Assembly (NCBI GenBank): GCA_964030785.1
Contig: OZ034975.1
Location: 44,074,069-44,138,068 of the forward strand
Direction: 5' to 3'
Length of the DNA stretch: 64,000 nt
Source: Siderastrea siderea
Lineage: Eukaryota; Cnidaria; Anthozoa; Scleractinia; Rhizangiidae
Numbering within the stretch: position 1 is the first letter of the stretch; each line of letters opens with the position of its first letter. Below are positions 15,101 to 25,107 of the stretch, piece after piece. A program made the translations under genes and the position numbers. The notes beneath the pieces were generated by a model. The model worked only from the letters and a program-made list of their open reading frames with translations. It was not told where the DNA came from and searched no databases.

Positions 15101-18100
15101 AAAATTTCTCTTTACATCATCACTACTTGTTCAAACATTCAAGTGATGAGAATAAAGGACGTGATCCCCAAGGTAAAGACGTCTTGATATTTAAACAAAT
15201 TCTTCTTACTAGTTCCATAAGTAATGTATGGAGAACCATGAGGAGAATAAAAATTATACATTTTTCTATCAGGGCTTTAAGGGTTAACTGACTCTTCATT
15301 GACTAAAAATAATTGATTGGATCAATTGGATTGGATTGGATCAGCTGATTGATCCAATTGGATCAAATCAGATTGAACTAATCAGTTGAAAGACTTAATG
15401 ACTCACTAGCTGACAGAACGATGTCTCACTGATTGATTGACTGACTGACTGACTGACTGACCATCCAACCAACCAACCAACCGACTGACTGACTGACTGA
15501 CTGAATGACTATCCGACCAACCAACCAACCGACCGACTGACTGACTGACTGAATGACTATCCGACCAACCAACCAGCCGACTGACTGACTGACTGAATGA
15601 GTATCTGACCAACCAACCAACCGACTGACTGACTCACTGACCGACCGACCGACCGACTGAGTTACTTGCTGAGTTTTGACTTACTTTGACATCATATCCT
15701 GACACTACAATCTTGTCAACAACATTGACATTACCAGACTGCACCACAAATTCTGTTTCAGCCTGATAGAAATACAGTGTAAGTAGTGGTTAGCTGTAGT
15801 AACATTTACAGAGGGTATGAACACTTCAAAACAAGCTACAGCTGTAAGATGGTAAACCTATTCACTGCTCACATTTTCGAAACTCCATGAGGCATGAGAT
15901 GCCTTCACTTGGTATTTTCCAGGCATGACACGAGCAAAACTGAAACTAAAAAACATGAAAAGTTACAGTAAGTTGGCGTGTGAACACAGTGGGTAAAGAT
16001 TATAATTACGTAGTTTCATACAAGTCAGTGAAGTATGATCGCCCGGGTGAGAGTAGCACTGAGAAGGACTGTTTGTGATGACACTGTATGACATTTCAAT
16101 AACCTGAGCAGAAAGTCATCATCAGAGTGATGACTTCCGCTCAAGTTGTCAAATTGGCATACAAAGTCATTACAAACAGTCCTTTTCAGGACTACTCTCA
16201 CCCGGAGGAGTAACTTCTTCCCTTGCACAACACACAAGGACCCAGGGAAACCAAAGCATCAACTCATACAGTGGTTCAAGTCTCACGAATTTAACAATGA
16301 GACACCAGAAATCAAATACCAACAATAGATTTTGCATCAAAACATATCACAGTGTGTGATTTCCTTTCTCTTTTTGCTATAAATTGTTTTCAAACTATTG
16401 ATTCAATAATTAGTTAATGTCACCACCAATAACAATAACCTACAGTACTGTTGTAACAGTCCTACCGCTGTGATGTCACCCTGATGTGTTTATCCCAGGC
16501 AAACCTAATGGACTTTCATATTCACACCATGTACTACACTGTTCTCCTTGTCCCCTGTGCACCGACTGCAATGCCATGTAATACACATGTATGTCTTTAT
16601 GTTAACATTAAAGAAACATTCATTTGTCATTTTTAATAATCACTTACAATCCTCCTTCTGTTGTAATTGTTTTCCTTTCCTTGTCACCTGAAAGATCAAA
16701 AATTGCACTTTACCTTTCTGCTTGCAAATGGTAGCATACTAATAGACAGGAATGTTTGTGCATCTCACTGTGGAATAATTAAATTTGGCCATTTACTGTA
16801 CATGGGTTTGTATTACAGCTTTTGAGTAGGCTGAGGCAGGTCTGCATGTACATTGTACAACACAGTGAGATGTCTTAGCCCTTTAAGCCCCAATTTTTTA
16901 TATGCATGTTGTCCTCAGTGTTCTCCAGGCATTTCTTATGTTACTAGTTAAGAAAATTTGTACAAACATAAGACATTTCATCTTTGATGATCATTTTCTT
17001 TATTCTCATGACCTGTATGTTTGATCAAGTAGGGATATCGTAAGGAGAAATAAGATGCTTGCCACTATTAGGGCTCAAAGGGTTAATCTTGTGTTGGGTG
17101 TCTTGTATAGATAAGCTGCAGATTCAATTTGGAATAAAAAATATTGTTGAGTAAAAACGTGCTCCTTATGATTTTTTCTGCTGTTCTGTTCATTTCCGAG
17201 AAAAATTTTGAGATGAAAGAATCACATCAACTACAGATTGTCCCAAACACGTCATGTGAATAACTAACATTGGAGCACTTAATTCTGACCTGAAGTTTCA
17301 CGAAGTGTGATTTCTACTCCAGCAGGACCAATTTCTCTTCCTTTACTGATCACCTGTTTTGGAAAATGAAGAAAAAACATTAATATGTTTAATGCCACTA
17401 TAACAAATTCTCCAAAACTGTTATAACCCTTTTTTTTAAACTTCTAAGCTGAAATTCTAGCTTAGTGGAGCTCATCTTAGTATATTGTCCTCCTTTCACT
17501 TTACAAATTTAGTGTAATCTTTTTGATAATTCATTGCAATTTTTTGGTAACCTAATATATTAACTTAACAATAACATTATGTACACTAATTACTTCCAAC
17601 TGCCTGCCTCAATTACTGTACTTGTAGGATACTACTAGCTATTAACTATTACGTGAGAAGTCACGTAGCCTAGTAGATTCTGTAAATTTGCGTGTGTGTT
17701 TAAGTAAATAAATTTGTCATTGAAAGAGTATGAAATTCACCTTTCCAGAAAGTGTGAAACCTGCGAAGATGAAGTTGATGTCTTCTCCTTTGCTGCACTT
17801 GTCTGTACTACCATCAATATTCAACTCCACACTACCTGGATCTGAGACATTAAAACAATGAAATGATTAATAGATAGAGTATACCACGTTACACAGCAGC
17901 ACAAAGATGTGAATTTTTTTTTCGAGTGGTAAAAACAATATTTTATGAATGAGTGCAGTGAGTGAGTAAAATAATGTTTTTTTACCATGAGAAAATAAAA
18001 TTCACATTAATATTTTTCAAGCTGCCACTTAATTTTCTTTTTGTATTTCTGCACCAACAACTGTGTTAAAGTGGGAAATCACATCATCAGTATCCCCAAA

Positions 18101-21022
18101 AGTGAGGATATGTATGCCACTCGAGTCCCAGGTGTAGTTGTTGTAGCTCAAAATGAATCTCAAGTCAAAATGATTTCAAACTAGTTTGATTTGTATTTTT
18201 CTTTGTTTCAGTTTGATGAAAATGACTATAAAACATTAGGAAATAAAAATCAAACTAGTTTGAAATCATTTTGACCTGAAATTCATTTTAACCTACAACA
18301 TAGTTTTGTATGAACTTAACAAGTGGTCTATTTCCACTAAAACACTCTTGTCCACATACAGTCTGTAATACTGTAACTAATAAATCTGTTCATGCTCTGA
18401 AGATGATGCCAGTGGCATGCTTACCAAAACTCCAGCCAACTGGAGGTTCAATCTTTAAAACAAACGTCCCCTGAAAAAAAGAAAAATATTTGTCTGTGAT
18501 CTGCTTTGACCTTTGTTGATAGTAACTATAATTAAGGTAGATCTACATGATGATTCCCTTGTTATAAGGAGTTACGGTTCCAAAAATCATACAGACGGAC
18601 AGTCAGAGAATCAAGTCACTCTACAATCATGGAAACGTGCATCAGTACAGGTAAAACTTGAACTAGTGAGGATATCGATGACGTCATTTCCCGCTTTTAC
18701 ACTGTTGTTTGTGCAAAAATACTCTTGTCTATATAATAAAAAGAAAATTACACGGCAGCTTGAAGAAACGAGTTTTATTTTCTCGTGGTAGAAAACAATA
18801 ATTATTTTACTCACTCGCTGCACTCATTCGTAAAATATTGGTGTCACCACGCAAAAATAAAATTCTTATCTTTGCGCTGTCATGTAATATCCTCTGTGTG
18901 TGCAACTTGGAGTTTCCTGCACGTGCATGTGCTCAGCACTGCTGTACATGCCAGCCTAACGAATTCAACATTGTTAGCTTTGCTTTATCATTTATCTCAT
19001 GATATTGTCACTTTGATGTGGACCGCAACGTTTCAACTGCTCACTGCTGGTTTCTATCAGGCAATGGTGTTGACTGGGCATGTGTTATACGTAGTCGACA
19101 CCACCACCTGTTGAAGACCAGCAGTGAGCGGTCAAAACGTCGTGATCCACATCAAAGTGACAATATCATGAAACAAATGATAAAGCAAACCTATCATTAT
19201 AAACCACGACAAACAACCACGTCTTTCATCACATTGAATTCAACATTGTTTTTTCACACCTGAGAACAAAAGAAATGTTGAATGGTGTCGGATCAAATGG
19301 CAATCAAATTTTGTTCAACACCTTTCAACATCACCCAATATTATTCCACAGGTTAGCCAAACACATTCATTTAACACGTAGAATTCAACAATGTTGGAAA
19401 TGTTGCTGTTCCTGTGTCACATATTGGTTGTCCCTTGGTTTATGCACTGTGGAGCAGTTTTCAACTAAACAAAGTAATTCACAGCAACTCACATATAATG
19501 TACGGTGGTTGAAAACAAAAACTTTCTTATCCAATTGTAGTAAAAGCCAAAATCAATTATGATTTGCCTTTATGTGTTTCACATTCTTGAACTGGTAACA
19601 AAAATGTGAATGTGTTTGCTTCAATTTCTGATTGCTTGACCTTCCTTTTGCTGTTTGCTTCTGTTGTCATTGGCAACTTTCATTTTGGTTTTATGAGACT
19701 CCCTTGAAAGCCACTCTAACATTACTGTAACTTGATTTCTACATTACAGTACTTCACAAAATAAATATGCCTTTCCCATACATCTAAGCTCATCAAAATT
19801 TGAACATCTCTAAATTAAAACTAACTATTTAAAAAGGTTTTAGTCTTCCTATGAAACCATCATCTAGTTCATCACACGACAATGAATCAATCACTCGACA
19901 ATGAATCAAAAATAATGATGGCTGTTTACAGGCTGTTGGAGACTTTAAGTTATGGGAGATATGTAAGACAATGACATCTAAAGTTACATACCTTGTCATA
20001 AAGGGGAATAAGGAAGTAGCCATTGTTTGGCGCACACTCTGTCTGCGACTTGATTATACCCTGCTTGGTGAAGAGCTTCATCTGATGGCCATTAAAACAA
20101 AACAAAAGAAACAATATTTCATTTAAAGCCTGATGACGAGTCTTGAAAAATTTCAGAGTGCCAGACCTTTTAACCCAAAAAGGCTCATAACAGGGAGAGT
20201 CAGAGTCACTTAGGCACAAGTTATTTTGGGACGGTCTTGATTGTTAAACTATGTTAATGAGCAAAAACTCGAACTTTGCAGCTAGTCTTTAAAGAAAAGT
20301 TTTGAAGTTTTACCTCGGACACAGTGCCAACTACCATTTTTGACGGTTTGTCCAATCACAAGTCAGCATTTGAGACAACATTACCATGTAAAATGTTGCC
20401 TTAAATGAAATCAAATTGGTCACTGGATCATGATATAAACCTGACAATATCACTCAAGTTATAAGCTTTGATGCTACTTATGCATGTAGGTAGCTCCATG
20501 GCTAATCGTACACAAACTTAAGATACTGTTAGAAACATTTTAATATCGCAAGATATTCGAAGAGCAATGTGCATGAAAATACTCATGAAACCTATAAATG
20601 ATTAAACACGTGTACAGTGTACATGTAGGTGTCTGTTTCGTGACTTGAGTGTTTAATACTCAAGCAAGTCCAAAAATATTACACAGTTCCTGCTCAATTA
20701 TAGCAAGTCAACAACTGCAAGTTTTGTAATATCATGATTAGTCTTAAGCTTAAAGATAACATATAGTGTTAACAACCAAATATTATATATTTTATACTTA
20801 AGCTTAAGACAAACTGTAAACTGCATCGATCTTCGAAGTTTTTAAGACTTGATATGTTACCTGAACAAGAGAGTAGTTGATATCAACTTCCGACTGCACG
20901 AACCCGCCACAACCAACTACATCATCGCCTTGTGCTAAAAGCAGATGACTAGAGGCAAAAATAACAAAATAAAGAACGATCTGGCAAGAGAACATTGTGC
21001 TTTGTGACAAAAAGCCTTCCAC
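320..21022 (-). CDS. NOMO1: NOMO (Nodal modulator), N-terminal 600 codons, 3' part off the window
   Basis: NOMO is an ER membrane protein with a large lumenal chain of Ig-like/carboxypeptidase-regulatory-like beta-sandwich repeats; in animals it works with nicalin and TMEM147 in the multipass translocon (family knowledge). Exons read on the minus strand: 20861-21022, 19992-20081, 18425-18470, 17741-17841, 17290-17353, 16648-16687, 15873-15939, 15685-15762, 14385-14459, 11555-11701, 11163-11252, 9611-9664, 8817-8930, 8137-8222, 7677-7731, 7171-7296, 2790-2931, 2026-2099, 1300-1351, 320-456. All have GT/AG borders, phases agree throughout, and they total 1800 nt. Recognisable family stretches include VVGCGGF and NYSLVQ near the N terminus, CAPNNGYF, the repeated GxFxF...PGxY pattern, and SWCWEN in the last exon. 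A hydrophobic signal peptide ends near LLLAQGDD; the Met at 20995 starts a shorter, more typical signal peptide than the one at 21022. The C-terminal half lies left of position 1. Confidence 0.93.
676..1230. repeat. Tandem array, period about 106 bp, ~5 copies
   Basis: The core aggatttcatccacagactc starts at 781, 887, 993, 1099 and (variant) 1204. The unit also contains accttgtacagcataat and tagctttcatttgaatg. The unit resembles the interior of the MITE family at 29399-29609 and 52446-52660. It lies in the NOMO intron between exons 1300-1351 and 320-456. Confidence 0.85.
1352..2025. other. NOMO intron, no recognised element
   Basis: AT-rich sequence with no coding similarity or clear repeat structure. 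The open frame at 1556-1822 has no family resemblance and is judged chance. Confidence 0.5.
2133..2170. repeat. (AAT)n microsatellite
   Basis: About 12 units of a trinucleotide AAT/ATA repeat beside a NOMO exon. Confidence 0.9.
3234..4245. mobile_element. Mutator-like TIR element carrying a helicase-like fragment
   Basis: Ends are inverted repeats of about 78 bp beginning TACCCTGCGAGCAGAGGCCC, nearly identical (about two mismatches). Both sides are flanked by the 9-bp direct repeat GGGGGATAT (3225-3233 and 4246-4254). Long TIRs plus a 9-bp target duplication are typical of Mutator-like elements. The interior has no transposase. It carries an open frame (3451-3774) whose first ~70 codons resemble the Q motif and Walker A of RecQ-type helicases: GKDSSVCLPTS then HGKSLIYQL, with the first Gly of the P-loop replaced. 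Confidence 0.85.
3451..3774 (+). pseudogene. RecQ-like helicase fragment inside the TIR element
   Basis: The deduced peptide has an N-terminal helicase pattern (LTQHQSKALLSFLCGKD, VCLPTS, HGKSLIYQL) and then loses similarity. In RecQ-type ATPases the P-loop is usually TGxGKS; here it is TSHGKS. No other helicase motifs follow, so it is a captured, inactive piece. The homology rests on short motifs read by eye. Confidence 0.55.
4846..4985. repeat. Degenerate 'agagaggtgtcc' repeat
   Basis: Repeats of ttagagaggtgtcc / ccgagagaggtgttc, the same motif family as 7786-8100. Confidence 0.45.
4989..5200. mobile_element. MITE, 'TTAACCCTTTAAGCCCC' family, copy 1
   Basis: About 210 bp with inverted ends ttaaccctttaagccccaat and gggccttaaaggcttaa. 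It shares interior words (tgacctgtatgtttgatcaa) with the copies at 15067-15287, 16875-17086 and 40326-40537. Confidence 0.8.
5237..7104. mobile_element. TTAA-flanked DNA transposon with Kolobok-like remnant
   Basis: Inverted ends GGGCCCATTAAAGTATCT and, from the other end, GGGCCCATTACAGTATCT, each flanked by TTAA (5233-5236 and 7105-7108). TTAA targets are used by Kolobok and piggyBac families. The interior open frame 6102-6596 has a CxxC motif (FECSRCGQKF) and a DGFYLTRGHYSNNSS-type stretch seen in invertebrate transposase-like proteins, then breaks after a CAGCT slippage run. Judged a decayed copy; the Kolobok label rests on TTAA plus recalled similarity. Confidence 0.7.
6102..6596 (+). pseudogene. 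Broken transposase-like reading frame
   Basis: 164-codon frame with a zinc-knuckle-like CSRCGQ and the stretch LHIQFDGFYLTRGHYSNN. It becomes frameshifted around 6530 at a (CAGCT)n run, after which a H-D-A-K-x-G-K-I-I frame continues in another phase. No complete catalytic core is visible. Confidence 0.5.
7786..8100. repeat. Degenerate tandem of 'agaggtgt' motifs
   Basis: Many imperfect copies of ttagagaggtgtcc / gagaggggt spaced about 20-40 bp. It lies just upstream (in plus coordinates) of NOMO exon 8137-8222. Confidence 0.5.
8263..8560. repeat. Dispersed repeat, 'gagtggtaaaaacaatatttta' family, copy 1
   Basis: Contains a near-palindrome around gtaaaaacaatattttac and gtaaaatattgttttttac, then a conserved ~250-bp body ending in ccactaaaacactcttgtc. 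Copies: 17925-18355 (same strand, with an insertion) and 18640-18900 (opposite strand). Confidence 0.75.
9298..9534. mobile_element. MITE, 'TTAACCC' family, copy 2 (diverged)
   Basis: Starts ttaacccttgaagcccc and ends agggcttaaagggctaaa. It contains a local duplication of aagatcaaggccttaa. Confidence 0.65.
10015..10075 (+). repeat. SINE fragment
   Basis: The segment ccttagacaagaaattttat...ccccaggtg matches the middle of the SINEs at 10785 and 28712. Confidence 0.5.
10785..11065 (+). mobile_element. tRNA-derived SINE, copy A
   Basis: A tRNA-Gln-like head (gtggtgtagttgttagcac, an A-box-like segment) is followed by a body with cacccaggtgtataaa, ctggcgacat and the tail ggactagcattcca...aaactggga. 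It shares the full layout with 28712-28990. A related tail fragment lies at 10650-10740. Confidence 0.75.
12135..13686. mobile_element. TIR element with GC-rich homopolymer ends
   Basis: Inverted ends TGTGTGGTTCCAGAAAATAT... continue through a C-rich run and acggaagg on both sides (about 40 bp, then looser matches). The interior is non-coding. No convincing target duplication was found, so the superfamily is left open. A smaller MITE is nested inside (13243-13524). Confidence 0.75.
13243..13524. mobile_element. MITE nested in the 12135-13686 element, TA-flanked
   Basis: Inverted ends GAGCGCTTTTCAAATGAGTG and, from the other side, GAGCGGTTTTCAATTGAGTG, flanked by TA on both sides, 282 bp. TA flanks suggest the Tc1/mariner group. 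A truncated relative lies at 52670-52910. Confidence 0.8.
14681..15060. repeat. (GACT)n-based cryptic satellite
   Basis: Runs of gactgactgact, then accaaccaacc, then on the other strand gggtaggtggg and ggttggttggt. The complement-strand words make it partly self-complementary. Confidence 0.85.
15067..15287. mobile_element. MITE, 'TTAACCC' family, copy 3
   Basis: Ends ttaaccctttaagcccta and agggctttaagggttaa, about 220 bp, sitting between two (GACT)n satellites. Confidence 0.8.
15430..15655. repeat. (GACT)n / (CCAA)n higher-order satellite
   Basis: About three copies of a ~60-bp compound unit: gactgactgactgaatgac, then tatccgaccaaccaacc, then gaccgac. Open frames here translate to SQSV/GWLVG repeats and are not genes. 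Confidence 0.85.
16030..16215. repeat. Inverted repeat, 'cccgggtgagagtag' family
   Basis: Left arm gcccgggtgagagtag...gaaggactgtttgtgatgac; right arm gtcattacaaacagtcc...actactctcacccgg. The centre carries two head-to-head copies of atgatgacttccgctca, the word that forms the hammerhead-like motif in the related element at 57547-57976. Confidence 0.7.
16875..17086. mobile_element. MITE, 'TTAACCC' family, copy 4
   Basis: Ends ttagccctttaagcccca and gggctcaaagggttaa. The interior is close to the 4989-5200 copy, including tgacctgtatgtttgatcaa. Confidence 0.8.
17925..18355. repeat. Dispersed repeat, 'gagtggtaaaaacaat' family, copy 2
   Basis: Same body as 8263-8560 but interrupted by a 164-bp MITE at 18137-18300. 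Confidence 0.75.
18137..18300. mobile_element. MITE inserted in a dispersed repeat, TAG duplication
   Basis: Inverted ends ttgtaggttaaaatgaat / ttgtagctcaaaatgaat continue about 50 bp through aaactagtttgattt. TAG is duplicated (18134-18136 and 18301-18303). The uninterrupted homologue at about 8500 reads tgtagtttcgtatg, an empty site. Confidence 0.85.
18640..18900. repeat. Dispersed repeat, copy 3, opposite orientation
   Basis: Reads gaggatatcgatgacgtca...tactcttgtctatataat...ggcagcttgaag...tcgtggtagaaaacaat, the reverse complement order of copies 1 and 2. Confidence 0.7.
18976..19235. mobile_element. Inverted unit flanked by a 15-bp direct repeat
   Basis: Long inverted arms (tttgctttatcattt...gtcactttgatgtgg and its complement) enclose two inverted copies of gaccagcagtgagcggtc. 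GAATTCAACATTGTT occurs at 18961-18975 and 19236-19250, like a retroposition target duplication. The inner words resemble the stem II region of Penelope-type hammerheads but with altered core bases. Confidence 0.65.
19251..19991. other. NOMO intron, nothing recognised
   Basis: No coding similarity, inverted repeat or tandem structure was noticed. Confidence 0.4.
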
Positions 21023-21949
21023 CGTGCCCTATGAATCACTTGTGATTTTCAAGCAGTTAAGAAAGGCCTGGCTACCAAGATGAATTTTTCCATGCTTCTT
21101 ACACGACATGTCACACTGTTTATGAGACGGGGTGGGCCTGGGAGCCGACTTCAAACTAATGCTCAACTCGTGCTGGCAAGCTCAAATTGATGTGTGTGAA
21201 CGACAGAACAACAAACTGTTGGCGACAAGTAGAACTTGTCTCTATTCTGAATGAATGAATGAATAAGGGTGGGTATTTAGCTTGTGACAGCTAATTGGGG
21301 ACACTCTACTACTTAAAATAAATTAAAATTAACAATATACATTTAAAAATTACAATATTTTACTATATTAAAATGGGAATGAATAAGCTTAAAGATAACA
21401 TATAGTGTTATTGTATCGTTCACACACAATAATTTGACCTTTGCCAACACGAGTTGGCCAACATTACTTTGACGTGTGAAGGACGCTTAAGGGTTATTGA
21501 AGGTCACGATATTCTATCGGGTAGGGAAGAAGGCACGTTTTGACTTTGGTTTTCTTGGGGATAGAGTAAGGTTATTGCAATCCATGCACTACACTTATGA
21601 TTGGAGATTTTAGGAGAGCGGAGGAAGGCTTTGTTAGTTGATACGGGGGATGCCAACTCTAAGAATATCTATTTCTTGAGAAAGGCAAACTTTATTAGGG
21701 AATCTGAAGGTATTGCCAGGAATCGGGAGCCTCGAGAAATTATTCGGGAAACTGTGGGAGTTGTTTTGACTCCCGCGAAAGCCATTTAGGAAGACCACGC
21801 GAGCGCGAACTGACAGCAGCATTTGACAGATTCGCCTCTGTAATTGGAATCCAGATCTGCCATTTCTCCACGTGCCTGTGCATGTGATCCCAGTAGGAAA
21901 CTACCGCTGTCATTGACATTTTAGAGGCACGGTAAATCAAGGCACTCTG

Positions 21950-22059
21950 TGCTAGAGGTTTCTCTCGCGGCTTCGCCGCTCGTTGCCAGCCTTCGGCCGA
22001 CAAGTCTTCTCTCGGCCGACAAGTTTTCTCACCAAGCCTGCCGCGAGAGAACCTCTGGT
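21950..22059. mobile_element. Foldback element
   Basis: Arms agaggtttctctcgcgg and ccgcgagagaacctct form a hairpin enclosing two copies of cggccgacaagt(c/t)ttctc. Confidence 0.7.
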
Positions 22060-22158
22060 ACCCAGGGTAGGTTTTTCATAAAAACAACAAAAACTACAGC
22101 GATCCGCGCGCAAACAGTCCCGAAGGGTGGCTGATACCTCCACCTTTCATCCTATTCA

Positions 22159-23381
22159 CAGGGTGGTAAAGGGGTTATGCGTGACGCGTGATTTGAGCAA
22201 AAATTAGCTTGTGATACGTGAAAGCAGCTCAAATATTGCCGTGATCCGTGAATTTGCAGTCTAGCGTGATGCGTGATCTCCTTATTTTGAAGACCGTGAT
22301 TCGTGATTCCAGCCGAAAATATTCGTAAAAACCGAAACTAACTTAGTTACTAATAAATCAATTTACAATAGTGAGCCAGTAAAGCAATAAATATGTTAAC
22401 AAACGTGGCGAATGTTGTTGATCCGTTTCTGTAACATGTGACAAGTCAATCAAATACATTTTAAATGATACCTAGCTTAATGTTAACTCATTAACTCTTA
22501 ACGTGTCTACATGTTTTCAGAGCCCAGCAAGCCGAGTGCGACAACGCTATAGCTAAAACAGAGTTGTAGTGTCATTCTTCCTGGCAACGGAGTCTGGACA
22601 AACCTCCAGCCACCCACTACACAAAGAAAAGCTTAACATTCCGCTATCCGAAAGGAATCATGAAAAAGTTTTCGCATTTTCAAGCGGCATTTGAGTCAGT
22701 TTACAGGTCTCACTGACATTGCGTTTAGCAAAGGTTTAAGGAAAAAACGTCGACATTACAATTGCCCGTGTAGTAAAATTGCCAGTGTTAGCGGGATTGA
22801 GACCTATTCTTTACGGACCCAGGAGGCGTGGAAACACGAGTTTCCAAATCTTATTGATAGGAATGGGAATTGATCTGAATTCAATGAACAGCCTAGGAGA
22901 GAAGCAGAAACGAATGAGGTTGCAATAAACTTTCTTTCAAAAACAATTCACACGCGATCATGGAGGGCAATCACCTTGTCAAATGGAGCATTGTCGTCCT
23001 ACTAATGAAGGTAAGAACAGTTCAGTAAACTAAAATGTCTACGACATTCAGCCTAGGAGAGACACTTCGTTTGCGTTTCTTAAAGGACACTTTAAAGACT
23101 GATTTTGTTGAAGAAAGCGTTCTTTTGACTCATTTCATGCGTTTGATACAGGAGGCCCTTTTTCCATACTCGAAACTTCCCTAAAAGACTGTCGGTGTAT
23201 TGAAAACCAAACGCAAAGCAAATAATTAGTCAATTAGGGATAATTTTTTTTTGCAATGGTGTATGCTCAATACGTGATTCGTGAAATGTTTCAAAAAACA
23301 TACGTGATTCGTGATTTGAACGAAAATAGGCTCGTGATTCGTGATCGGAACCCCCCCCCCCCCCCTCCCTTTACCACCCTG
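22159..23381. mobile_element. TIR element with 6-bp target duplication and subterminal repeats
   Basis: Perfect 15-bp inverted ends CAGGGTGGTAAAGGG, flanked by TATTCA on both sides (22153-22158 and 23382-23387). Both ends carry several cgtgattcgtgat-type words in the same (direct) orientation. The interior has no transposase; the frame at 22691-22873 is not recognised. Superfamily uncertain: hAT ends often start CAGGG, but hAT duplications are 8 bp. Confidence 0.8.
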
Positions 23382-23623
23382 TATTCATAACATAGTGTCT
23401 AGTCATAACCTAATGCCATCGGTTTACTACTTTCCATAAAGCAAATTTATGACTCCTTTACAAGAACCGGTTGAGGCCTTATGTGCATTACAAGTACTGT
23501 TAGCTACTGTTGCGTGATTCACGATTGTTCTTAACTTATTTCAACAGTTGAGTCTCTCTTAATGACATTCTTGAATGTCCTCAGTACAAAGCTCAACTTC
23601 TGTACTTCCTGGAACTCAATAAA

Positions 23624-23689
23624 TAGCCTGCGAGCAAGCTCTCTCGCTACTTCGCGCCCCCACCCCCGAGAGAGCTTGCTCGCAGGCTA
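23624..23689. mobile_element. 66-bp miniature Mutator-like foldback element
   Basis: Arms TAGCCTGCGAGCAAGCTCTC enclose a short C-rich loop. The 9-bp direct repeat CTCAATAAA flanks it at 23615-23623 and 23690-23698. Confidence 0.85.
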
Positions 23690-24367
23690 CTCAATAAATT
23701 CACTAGTCTAGACCATTTTTACGCGGCTACTATTTAGCATAAAAACAAAACATTTTACACACTTAGCCTCGCAGTGAAAGACTTGAGAACGAGTTTAGAC
23801 GTGGAGAAACAAAGCTTTTTATTATCCGGGGACTCAACATGGCCGCCGCGTGACAAGGGTCTATACCAGTAAACGTCGTTGCTTCTGCACGCATTGCGTA
23901 CCCCCTTTTGAACGCGCCGTTTGCTTGGGTGTCCTGTGGTCTTCCATTCCCAAATCCTTCTTTTGAAGTTGGGTTGCCGCGCTGCACATTTAGCGCTAGC
24001 GACATTTAGCAAGAAGGGTGAGAGATCTTTGTGCAACATGTGATCTTTTTCACCATATGAGGTAAGCGTATCATAGTTATTTAAAATATAAACCAACCGT
24101 CATTCATGAACATCGCGTTAAAAACGGACGCATGTTAGTTTAGCCTCCCGGGGACGTGGCGCCGGGCTGATCCGAAATGGTGCATCTCTTTGGAATGGGT
24201 CCGCATTCCTGATTATAAACGAATGTCTCAAATAGCTAGACTCTACACACACTCAATCGGCTTTAGTTTACTTTCAAGCTATAAGTAACCTGTCAACACG
24301 AGCCACAGCATCCACAGAAGGCATAATCACTTTAAAATTTTGCCTATGGAATAAATTACAACTGTAA

Positions 24368-24978
24368 GGGACCGTCGACATATTCATAAGTTCCCCGCTT
24401 ATTACGTCCACTGGACGTTAAGGTCAGACCCCCTCCCCCACCTCCTCCTTAACGTCCACATGGAATTTCACGCTCCCACGTTCTAGAGCCGAAAACTACG
24501 ATGAAATTTATACCCGTGACAAGGAGACGCAGTTGTATTGTAACTGGAATGAATTCCGCATAGAAAAGACATTGAAAGGCTTTATAGATTGGGAAGGTTT
24601 AAATTTCGGTTGGAAGGTTTTAAATTAACCACCGTGGGATGCTTTGTTTTGTCATATCCTATCCAGACAGAACACATTTGTTGGTTTTGTAAAATCTAGC
24701 AAATGCGTATTGCTTCTTCGCCATCTTTGTAAGTGACAAACCATGTAGATCACCGTGCAGCATTGAGTTTGTTCTCATTTCCTACTGCAGTACGTTTTTC
24801 CTTTCATGTTCTGTTGTCAACATAAATAAAATGTGTTTCTTTTAACAAGTTATTTTGGTTTTGTCCTAGATTCCCCAATCTAACGTCCAAATTGTGACTC
24901 TCCCTAACCCCCTCCCCCCCCCCCCCTAAACGTCCAGTGGACGTTAAGTGGGGAACTTGTGAATATGCCGACGGCCCC
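24368..24978. mobile_element. TIR element with TAA duplication (PIF/Harbinger-like)
   Basis: Inverted ends of about 55 bp (gggaccgtcgacatattc / ggggccgtcggcatattc, then aagttcccc and gtccactggacgtt). TAA flanks both sides (24365-24367 and 24979-24981), as expected for PIF/Harbinger. The interior is non-coding and holds poly-C runs. Confidence 0.75.
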
Positions 24979-25107
24979 TAACACAATCTTGACACTGTGT
25001 TATACATCATCACAAAATGTGGCATTTTCTCTTAGACAGAGTAGGAAAATCAAAGATTTTCAGGGTCGAGGTTTACGGGGCCCATGAAACAGCACCTCCC
25101 CCTACTA

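Noticed and set aside
15406..15620. Open frames with SQSV/GWLVG peptide repeats
   Set aside because: They are translations of a tetranucleotide satellite.
23755..24096. 113-codon minus-strand frame in the NOMO/ABCC spacer
   Set aside because: No recognisable domain and no splice partners; probably chance in repeat-derived sequence.
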